A stretch of 64,000 nucleotides of DNA from Cunninghamia lanceolata (Eukaryota > Streptophyta > Pinopsida > Cupressales > Cupressaceae). Below, one piece after another: positions 56,011 through 64,000 of the stretch. Positions within the stretch are counted from its first letter, which is position 1. Each line of letters opens with the position of its first letter. The DNA lies in NCBI GenBank assembly GCA_027924645.1, contig BSBN01000781.1, positions 1,736,001-1,800,000 of the forward strand, in the 5' to 3' direction. Position numbers and translations under genes: made by a program. The notes beneath the pieces are model-generated. The model was not told where the DNA came from. It made no database searches and saw only the letters and a program-made list of their open reading frames with translations.

Positions 56011-57079
56011 TGTAAGGAAAGCACAGGTGCGGAATACAGCTTCCCTAATGTCAATTCAAAAGGGGATAATGCAGACAGGTAACATTTAATTCAAATACAT
56101 AGATGAGCACACCAGAAAATACAGAATAAACATGTAAGATAACAGAGAACAACACCAAATGTACGTGGGAAAACCCTTACGGGTAAAAAACCCACCACCA
56201 CAAGAGAGACAATCTTTATTTACAATAAACTTAAAATGATTACAATAAAGATCTCAGCCTTCTCGCTCAGGAATTGATTCTCAAATCATACAAAATAGTT
56301 CACTTTCACTGTACATCTACAAAAATGAACAATATGATCGAATCTCTTCATCAACTTCAACGACATCACCAGATCTTTATATATTCATAGTCTTCAAGAG
56401 CAAAATCATTTTTAACTTCTACCCTAACTATTCGATTCAACTGACCCAGCATTGTTGTCTTCCAACTGTCGCAACTGTTCACATTCATGTGAGATCTTTA
56501 GTCCCACATTCACCAGTTCGTGTTAGACATCCAGGTTTAAATACTCGAACACACCGTATGACTATCGTCGGTAATTTTGTTGCCAACGATGCTAGTCTAA
56601 ACTTCATCGGAATAGCACAAACCATCAGAGCTCACTCCATGATTTATACTGATGGTTCCTTGTCCCACCGACGCCAACGCTTCGCCAACCCTTCATCGGA
56701 GTGACAGTTAACATCGAAAGGACTTCCAAACCTTAGACCAACAATGCTTCTCACGCTGACTTCAACAATCCTTCATCGGAGTGACAGTGAACATCAGAGG
56801 GACTTCTCAAAGCTGGGTCGATAGTAGTTCTCCCGCCGATACATTGATCTCCAATGCCAACTCCCATCGGAGTGACTCAAAACTATTAGAGCAACTACCC
56901 AAAGCTGGGCCGATAGTAGTTCTCCCACCGATACATTAATCTCCGATGCCAACTCTCATTGAAGTGACTCAAAACTATCGAAGCGACTACCACGGGCTTA
57001 GCTGACGGCCAACCTTATGTTGATAGACATATCATATCGGTATCATACACATCTATCGGAGAAGCTAGAGCATGTCAAC
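56011..57079 (-). repeat. Copia-I 5' LTR, truncated by Ty3-J
   Basis: Collinear with 50749-51812 from TGTAAGGAAAGC through AGCTAGAGCATGTCAA. At 57079 the LTR stops and the Ty3-J LTR begins, so roughly the first 90-100 bases of U3 are displaced beyond the window. The last five bases, TCAAC, should be the Ty3-J target duplication. Confidence 0.9.
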
Positions 57080-58767
57080 TGTTGATGTGTAAAATTGCGT
57101 AGGTTCCAACACCAACATGGGAAGTTTCAGGAATGTGGGACTTTCTACCTGAAACAACCTCGATATTTTTAAAGAAGTTGGCTCCTCTCTTTCTTAAATG
57201 GGTTATGGGGAAAAGGGTAGAAACTAACAGAATTACAGATACAATGAAAGCAAAAAATCTATCTATGGCAATGCACCTGAATAAAGTGTTTCTCTCAACT
57301 AAGCACAGTGAAACTATCCTCAAGATTCAATCACATTAAAGAGTAGATTCTGCATGATTAACATAAACAGATAAAATGAATAAAATCAAAGGCTCACAAC
57401 CAGACAATTTGCAATGACATAGAAGATATCAACCAAGGCATAAAACTCAGTCTTTCTCATTAATTTTCAAGCAACATAAGAGGCACAGATACATGCATAG
57501 TTACATTCACTTTCTGAATCAAGAATAACAAAATAAAAGCAAATGATATTCACTAGTCACAGCAAAAAGTCTCAAACTTCTCTCTTAAATCTCTGACAGA
57601 AAATATCTCTAGCAAAACTAGAATTCTCACTTGAACAACTCTCTCTCGATCATTACAAATGTTACATATTTATAGCACAAGATCAACTCTAGATTATCTG
57701 CAACAATCGAATCCTAACAGCCCAACCAAACTGGAGGTAACTAGAAGTCTCTGACAATTAAAGATCTTTCGAATCTATGACAGTTACTCCTTCTGCAAGC
57801 CCATTGGTTGTGACAAAATATATGTGGCATACCTCCTCTTATAAGGAATAGACACTTGGTGGCTTCCGCGCTCTTGAAACAATAAACTCCATGACAGATG
57901 GCAGCATCTGCATGCACAACTTGAAACTCTTTCGTCTCTGGGGAAGAAATAGGAAACCGACACTTGGCAGCTTCCGCAACAACTAGAAACAATACATGTC
58001 TTTATCCGTAGCTTTGATACTTAACTATGTCTTTGTATTCGGGGAAACTCTACCTGTGACAACTGTCGCGATCTGCAGCATTGAAGCTTTAAGACATAGT
58101 TAAGAAATGGGACCCACAACCCTCTGCTCATTAGCTTTCAAAAGGGACAGGTGGCAACTTCCGCAACAACAACTAACTGGTACGTGGGGGCTTCTGCACT
58201 ACACTTGAAACATTAGAAACCTTTTGAGACTCACACAGAGGTTGACACATGTCAGGCTCCGCATCATTTGAGAAACATTTAATATCATCAAAGAAAGCGA
58301 CAAAACCTTTATCTTTGGAGTCACGTCCACCACGTGGCGCTCTCCGCATCACTTGATACTTAAACTGTGGCCCACCACCATCCTTCACTTAGCATCAAAA
58401 GATAAAGGAACCAACCTGCGGAAGCTAACACTTGGCGAGCTCTACAGCAACAACAAAAGACACATGGTTCCTTCCGTGCTCACACTGAAACATTTAGGGA
58501 GTGCCTCTGCTAATGACACGTGGTGCCTTCCACAGGGTTGTAACTTAGAAACAAAATTGAAACATTTCCGCTACGTGGCACACTCCTCTTTAAAGTTGTA
58601 ACTTAGAAACAAAAGTGCGGCTTGAACTGAGGCTCGACACTTGGCGGGTTCCACTGCTCTAGTAAAATGAAACCCTCACAGCCATATTTAGAAACATTCA
58701 CAGACACTAAACTGTAACTCGTGGGTGCACTGCGACTAATACAAAATGTAGAGTCTTTTACTCTACA
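57080..58767 (-). repeat. Ty3-J 3' LTR
   Basis: Plus-strand edges TGTTGATGTG (57080) and ACTCTACA (58767). On the minus strand it starts with the hairpin TGTAGAG...CTCTACA (58767-58747) and ends CACATCAACA. The TATA box GCTATAAATATG lies at about 57677-57665. It is 1688 bp long, against 1535 for Ty3-E. Confidence 0.92.
57850..58650 (-). promoter_or_regulatory. G-box-like motif array in Ty3-J U3
   Basis: On the plus strand about twelve copies of GACACNTGGCNNCTTCCGC or a variant lie near 57851, 57893, 57960, 58147, 58180, 58250, 58328, 58427, 58467, 58514, 58571 and 58636. The reverse complement, GCGGAAG-NN-GCCANGTGTC, is the same bipartite motif as in the Ty3-E U3. Confidence 0.75.
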
Positions 58768-58855
58768 GTTCTTGGCGACCCCTAGGACTTTTGAGCCTGC
58801 TCAAAAAGAACCCAAAACTTTGGCAAAAATATAGTATTTAAAATACAATGCAAGG

Positions 58856-61800
58856 TCACAAATTCTGCAAAGCTGTCTGGTAAACAGACCATTCCGAGTT
58901 AGAGAGTCCCTGCTTATTCTGTAAATCTTGGAATGCAAAATCAAGATTTATAATAACCTTTTGGGAGAAAGTCTGCAAAATTTGAACTACAGCCTTTAAT
59001 TGAAACTCCAATTGGGCCATTGGTATCAAGACATCTTCCACCTCCTGTATTGATGAGGAATCACTTAAACCTTGAAAAACTGATTGATCATTTTGCCTGG
59101 TTAGAAGTAGGGTCTTGATATCATCAATCATAAGTATAGTATTATTATCTGGAAATGGTGAGGGAAGACCTAGTTGCACCAAATCCTCTATGTGTCTCTT
59201 CATATCTTTGATTCCTCATATCTTTGACTCCTTTGACAATATCTAGGAGCTCCTGGCAGTTTGTGGTAGCTGAGTTGTAACTTAAAACTTCATTTACCCT
59301 CTTTGCAGCTATCATTCTATCACTGATCCCTGCTGCTGGCAATATTTCATCTATTGTGTCATATAGCTTCTTTAGCAACAGTTGAGAGTCAGAAACCCTC
59401 AAAGAAATAGTAGATAGAGTGGCCTGAACTGAAGCTTCCACCTTCTCGCACAACTGCTGTGCATTTAACAAGAATGTCAATGATGGCCTTAGTTGGACAA
59501 TCTCCTCAGAGATTCATTTCCAAACTGAAACATATAGCTCTTTGACCAAATTCAAAACTCCAGCATTCTGAGGCCTGTTAGCTAACTCAAGTGTCATTTG
59601 TTTTGTCGTTTGTTGCTCAGCTAAGAGTTGTGCCTGTATTGCAGCAGCAACATTCTGCTCACTCAGCAACTTTTGCCGAGACTGTGTAGCTTGTTGCAAC
59701 TCAGCCTGATATTTCTTCTCTAAGGTGGCTTTCTCCTGCCTCAAAACATTTACTGCAGCTTTTTCCTGGGCTAGCTCAACCTTTAGAGAAGCATTTTGGG
59801 CCTGAGTGGCTTGATGAATTTGACAAGAAACAGTATTTTGCAACTGTTTATTTAGATTATCTATTTCATCTTTCCTAAATTTCAACTCTGTAGCAAGGTT
59901 GCTACTATTTGACTTCTTTTGAGCTAAGTCAGTTTCAACTTTCTGCAACTTCTTGGACACTTTCAAGTAGTCAGTTGCAATAGCAGAAGTGGTTTCATTG
60001 AGTAACTTGACCCTATCTTGTGGTCTAAAAAGGGACATGTCCATGGCTACAACATTCATTGCAAAGTCCTGAGGTTGCATCTACTCATTTGGCTTCACCA
60101 CATTTGGGGACAAATGTGTGACAGTCAACTGCTGTTGAATTGGGTCAAAGAGTGACCTCATATGTGGCACAGCCAAGCTTTTATTTTCCTTCTTTCTTTT
60201 CTTATCCATCCTGGCTTCTCTAGCCTTCTTTGTTGTATATGCCTGAGCTTGGAAAGTGGGAGGAGAAGCAATGTATCCCCCAGCAAAGGGATGACCCTGA
60301 GGTAAACCATAAAGTATAGCCAATGATTGTTGGCTAGGGGAAATTTGGGGAGAAGCTCTCTTTAGAATAGAGGGGGAGAAAAGTGGTAATGAGGTAGCCT
60401 GTGGAGACATGGCCTGAGGACTGGCAGTTGGATCAAGTAGTGATATAGGCAGAGCAGAGGTGGTAGGGGATACTAATGTTTGGCCAGTTGGGATTGCCAC
60501 CCCTAAGGTAGAAGAAAGAGATAGAGAGGAAAAAGGAGAAGAAACACTTACCTGAGGAGCAGCAGATGTGGCTTGTAGTTGCTATAGTAGGGGTTCTGCT
60601 TCTTCATTTGACTTTGCCTATAAGTGCAGTTTTCTATGCTTCCTTGGTCGTTCTCCTGTGTCCTCTGACTCTGCCTTCTCTGCCACATTTACCACCACTG
60701 GTGGTAGCAAGGGTACAAAACTGGAAGCTCCAGTAGCTGAAATAGATGGAGTCTCTATGATCGGTGATGACACCACACCCTTTTGCTTTTCTAGAATACT
60801 GAGGGATTGGGGCCAGGAAGATATAGGGGCAATAGATGAGGCCTGTCCTGTTGCTTGCATTATATGAGTTGACTCAGCCTCCTCTTCAGACTCTTCAACC
60901 TTCTTGTGGATTTTGCTTATATCAGGGCTAGAAACTAGAGAGGGATTCCACTCATCCCAAATAGACTCCCAGTTTTCATCAGTATCAACATTTCTAAATG
61001 AATGGGTGATCTCTAAGATCTCCTACCTATACTTCCAATAGGCCTTAATCTTCTCTAGCTTCCATTCTTTGTTTTTCAATGCCCTTCTCAGATCGGTGGT
61101 CATTCTGATCTTAGGGTCAAAGGCCTTTTGTTTAACATAAAAGGTCTCCCATGGCCTGGGCCCCTCAAAGGGCAAGTCTGCTAGTTTCACATACAGGTCT
61201 GGGGTATCTTCCTTAGGGTTTCTTCTATCCTCCCAAAAGAACTGACCCTCATGTACTATTTTTGCCCCGACCTTGTTGTTTCTAACCCAGGAGGCTATAG
61301 AACTGTTTGGGTCATACCTCCACTTATCTTCAATGATGAAGAATCCCAAGATAGCTAACTTTCGTAGCAGCAGGAGTTCAGCATCTCTGACTTCTAGGGC
61401 CATGTTCTTTCTGACCCATGGGATATCATACATTTTCTTCTTCTTCCTCTTGGTGCCGAACTCATTGTCAACCACGGACACCTATCGGGTTACTTCTAGA
61501 AATGCTACTCTAGGGGTCAAAACTTTGGGTAGCAGCATAGGTTCTCCATTGAAGCCATGGACCCTAATGATAGTATTTTGGGCCCCAAAGAAATAATCAT
61601 ATGGGATTGGGCAATTGGTCATGAAACCCCTAATGCTCTATGTCAACCTATGTTCTACAAGCTCAGGGCTCAAATGACAAAAAGCAGGGGCAACAAAGAG
61701 TTCCCAGAACTCATAAGGGTCTGACGCCTCAAATAGCACATGTGTCCATGCAGACACAAGAATAGTTCTATTTTGCCCAAAATTTAGGTCATACATGTTC

Positions 61801-62654
61801 AATTGCATATTCTGTGCAAAAATACTGTGATTATGATATAACAGTAAATGACGCAGATAAGCGGAATACCTGAAAACTCCTTTGGATTTGAAATTTATGA
61901 GTTGATCAGCCATGGAGTAGGCAATTTGTTCTGAAAAGTCCAGTCAATATTCCTGTGACTTGCAATTTGCCAGTCATATACCGTATTGTCTTCCTTCATC
62001 CTAAAAATGAAACACATCATTAATAGTGCCTCTTGACTAGCCTGACTGAATTGTGCCCTTCCTATAGATAGCGTGGGCATCTGTGTGTTCTCCTCTACCA
62101 ACTGCAATTCTGAGTTAAGGAACCTAATCTGGTTATTGACATTTGACCATGTCTTTTGCATTTTAGCAATAGTGGGGAATGTGGCCGTTCAATCACGATA
62201 CAGGGCCAACATGTCTCTTATGGCTTTGGGTGTAATTTGTACTATAAAGGGACCTTGTTGTATGGTGCTTGAGGGTGCATGAAACAGCTCTGTGCATATA
62301 TCAATTAGGTCAGGACATAGGTGCACATTTGGAACCATAAACTGTGCTAGCTATGAGGTCCAAATCCTCATTCTGAAAGTTTCAGATTGTCCGCTCTTTG
62401 CCTTTTGAATGTCTCTGGTGTGCCCCTTCTCGAAGAGTCTTGGTAGGTTTTTGAAGGGCTGGGTCAAAGATACCATCTATGAAATCCTTAACCTTCTCTG
62501 GGTTGACAGAAAACCCTACATCAGGGACCCTCATTCTTGGATAGGTTCTTTTAGGTTGTGCAGGTGTTGAGGCGTATGATTTGCTACTCAAAAGCCTGTT
62601 GATTGATTCGTAAATTCCTAGTCCCTCCTGAGAAGACTGTGCTTTGGCCGCCAT
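58856..62654 (-). pseudogene. Orphan extra ORF of Ty3-J, coiled-coil protein of about 1,260 codons
   Basis: The start ATG at 62654 (MAAKAQSSQEGLGIYES) has a good context and matches the Ty3-E start; the end is YQTALQNL at 58856. Blocks: TYPRMRVPDVGFSVN, SAWTHVLFEASDPYEFWELF, IIRVHGFNGEPMLLPKVLTP, a Lys run with MYDIPWVRKN, LAILGFFIIEDKWRYDP, IKAYWKYRQEILEITHSF, a Ser/Pro-rich middle (60860-60200) with KKRKKENK, a long coiled coil (60000-59520) and FLLNAQQLCEKVEA. Most of it from 61913 to 59217 stays in one frame with few stops. A 16-bp tandem duplication (59201-59216/59217-59232) causes the last frameshift. No known domain is recognised. Confidence 0.8.
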
Positions 62655-63141
62655 GTTTGTATCTGTAGGGAGAATGTGGGAAGCTTTGACACAACAAAAA
62701 TAGACACTGCGTAACAGAAATGACACTCAGCTAGGAAGCGTTTAGGGATGGGAATTGTAGGAAACAGTGATTTCACAGTGGAGAGTTGGACTCAAATGAG
62801 AGTCGCATTTTCGGATTTACCTCTTATTAATGGGGCTTTAATGACACATCATGTCTTATAAATGGCATTAACACCAAGAAACTATTAGTGTATCTTTCTA
62901 AATCGGCATGGGACAGAGTGTCAGACACATTATGAGAGTGGCTGCAAAAGTACATACTTTCAAGGATTTTGGGGATTGGAGACAACCTTAATGAATGCTA
63001 GATTTTCAAAAAGAGAAAGGGGCTTGCACTGATGACATGTGTTTGTAGAACACTTATTGAAAGGGAAAGAGGGAAAAAGAAAGCAGGAAAAGGAAAGCAA
63101 GAAAGGGAAACTAACTAACTATGATACACCAGAGTCCCTAC
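62655..63141 (-). other. Ty3-J spacer between integrase and extra ORF
   Basis: Non-coding; matches the Ty3-E spacer in place and length (about 490 vs 520 bp), including a G/A-rich stretch (63055-63110, plus strand). Confidence 0.55.
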
Positions 63142-64000
63142 TTAATTGAAATGTTTAAAATAGATCCCATTAACAGGGATCTCTTCAGGCTCACCATCCA
63201 TAGTCTCCAGTTCAAAAGAGTTTTGTTGCTTACAGGAACGAATCTTGTAAGGACCAGTCCACAGTGATTCAAATTTAGTGTGTCGACCTGGCTTTGCAAC
63301 TCTTTCATCCCATTTCAACACTATTGAGCCAACTTTAAATAGGGGATTTGAAGTCTTTTTATCAAAATAGTCCTTGACTATTTTTTGGTGTTTCATCAGT
63401 GACTCATATGCTTTTTCCCTTTTCTCTTGTACTTCCATCAGTTCAGCAAGTCTGACTTGCATGGGGCCATTCTCTTCAATCTCTATTTGTTTCAGTAATT
63501 GCAAAGCAGGGATCTCTAAGCTCAGTGGCATTACTGCTGGTTTACCATAAACCAATTCATATGGAGACATTTTTGTCACTTGCTTAGGTGTGATCCTGTC
63601 AGCCCACAGTGCTGTATTAAGCAGTTTGTGCCATTCTCTATGATAATTTGTCCCTATCCTCTTAATGAGTCTGATTAGGTTCTTGTTAGTAGACTCTACC
63701 AGACCATTACCCTGAGGGTAATAATTTGAAGAAGTTTTCAAATAAATTCCATTCCTCAATGCAAACTCAGATATTTTTGTTCCCAAAAATGCCTTAGCAT
63801 TATCTGATATTATGGTACGAGGAGGGCCAAACCGAGTAGTAATACCTTCCAGAAAGTCTAATATTACCTTTTCTGTCACTTCCTTGAGTGGTACTGCTTC
63901 ACTCCATCTAGTAAAGTAATCTGTGGTTGTAAGGATCCATTTGTGTCCCATATTTGACACTGGATTTTTCATGCCAATAAAATCGAGCCCCCATTGGGCA
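63142..64000 (-). CDS. Ty3-J integrase, open to the window edge
   Basis: Minus strand, reading AQWGLDFIG (first Asp) at the edge, then TTDYFTRWSEAVPLKEV, IISDNAKAFLG (second Asp), YYPQGNGLVESTNKNLI (Glu), WADRITPKQVTKMSPYELVYG and a C-terminal FESLWTGPYKIRSCKQQ barrel, ending FKHFN at 63142. All DDE residues are intact and no stop interrupts it. The zinc finger and the rest of pol are outside the window. It would insert element DNA into the genome. Confidence 0.95.
   Translation of the reverse strand, partial: AQWGLDFIGMKNPVSNMGHKWILTTTDYFTRWSEAVPLKEVTEKVILDFLEGITTRFGPPRTIISDNAKAFLGTKISEFALRNGIYLKTSSNYYPQGNGLVESTNKNLIRLIKRIGTNYHREWHKLLNTALWADRITPKQVTKMSPYELVYGKPAVMPLSLEIPALQLLKQIEIEENGPMQVRLAELMEVQEKREKAYESLMKHQKIVKDYFDKKTSNPLFKVGSIVLKWDERVAKPGRHTKFESLWTGPYKIRSCKQQNSFELETMDGEPEEIPVNGIYFKHFN

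Larger units (their letters stand above)
50749..57079 (-). mobile_element. Copia-I: nearly full-length Ty1/copia element
   Basis: 3' LTR, PPT, RNase H, RT, integrase, protease, gag, PBS and 5' LTR are all present on the minus strand. The outer end of the 5' LTR is cut at 57079 by insertion of Ty3-J. It has long open frames and is better preserved than Copia-F, to which it is related throughout pol. Confidence 0.93.
57080..64000 (-). mobile_element. Ty3-J: 3' part of a Ty3 element with extra ORF
   Basis: Minus strand: integrase (at the window edge), spacer, orphan ORF, 88-bp gap, 3' LTR. The order and sequence match Ty3-E throughout, so they are sister copies of one family. It is inserted into the Copia-I 5' LTR and is therefore younger than Copia-I. 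Confidence 0.93.

Overview
This is a 64 kb stretch of AT-rich, repeat-filled nuclear DNA from a seed plant. I see no host protein gene, tRNA or rRNA. Nearly everything is LTR retrotransposon: Ty3/gypsy elements whose RT motifs look like the Tat group, and Ty1/copia elements. Most are decayed and many are nested. Long, old, stacked elements of this type suggest a large genome, possibly a conifer or other gymnosperm; that is an inference from style, not from a diagnostic gene.

Layout. (1) 1-6141: 3' half of Ty3-A, a pol with only two stop codons followed by long 3' non-coding/LTR sequence. (2) 6142-8075: an LTR-like segment carrying an array of imperfect palindromes; then a small repeat-flanked insert (8089-8541). 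(3) 8767-12672, minus strand: gag and 5' LTR of Ty3-B. (4) 12673-13426, minus: tail of a copia element (Copia-C). (5) 13427 to about 48931, plus: Ty3-D, an old element that hosts two large insertions. These are Ty3-E (16284-29855, 5-bp target duplication CATAT) and Copia-F (30321-43527, minus, target duplication AATAC). Copia-F is itself interrupted by solo LTR G (32801-34251, target duplication CCAAT) and by element H (35818-41238, target duplication CATTC/CATCC). (6) 48932-50748: AT-rich sequence without recognisable genes. (7) 50749-57079, minus: Copia-I, fairly well preserved. (8) 57080-64000, minus: Ty3-J, a sister of Ty3-E, inserted into the 5' LTR of Copia-I and running off the window.

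The copia elements have the usual order gag, protease, integrase, RT, RNase H, with an initiator-Met-type primer binding site. Ty3-E shows gag, protease, a second (archaeal-type) RNase H, RT, RNase H, integrase, then an extra ORF of about 3.8 kb, then the LTR. The extra RNase H lies upstream of RT rather than between RNase H and integrase.

The most interesting material is of two kinds. The first is an orphan coiled-coil-bearing ORF found in Ty3-E, Ty3-J and element H, with a similar-looking ORF in Ty3-D. In H it appears to lie inside the U3 of a single 5.4 kb LTR. The second is that several unrelated LTRs carry dense arrays of short motifs in U3 or next to the extra ORF: a G-box-like GCCACNTGTC with an upstream GCGGA (E, J), GCCGAT/ATCGGC (G, H, I), and palindromes built on CTTGTAT or TTGCAA-GTCGGC.
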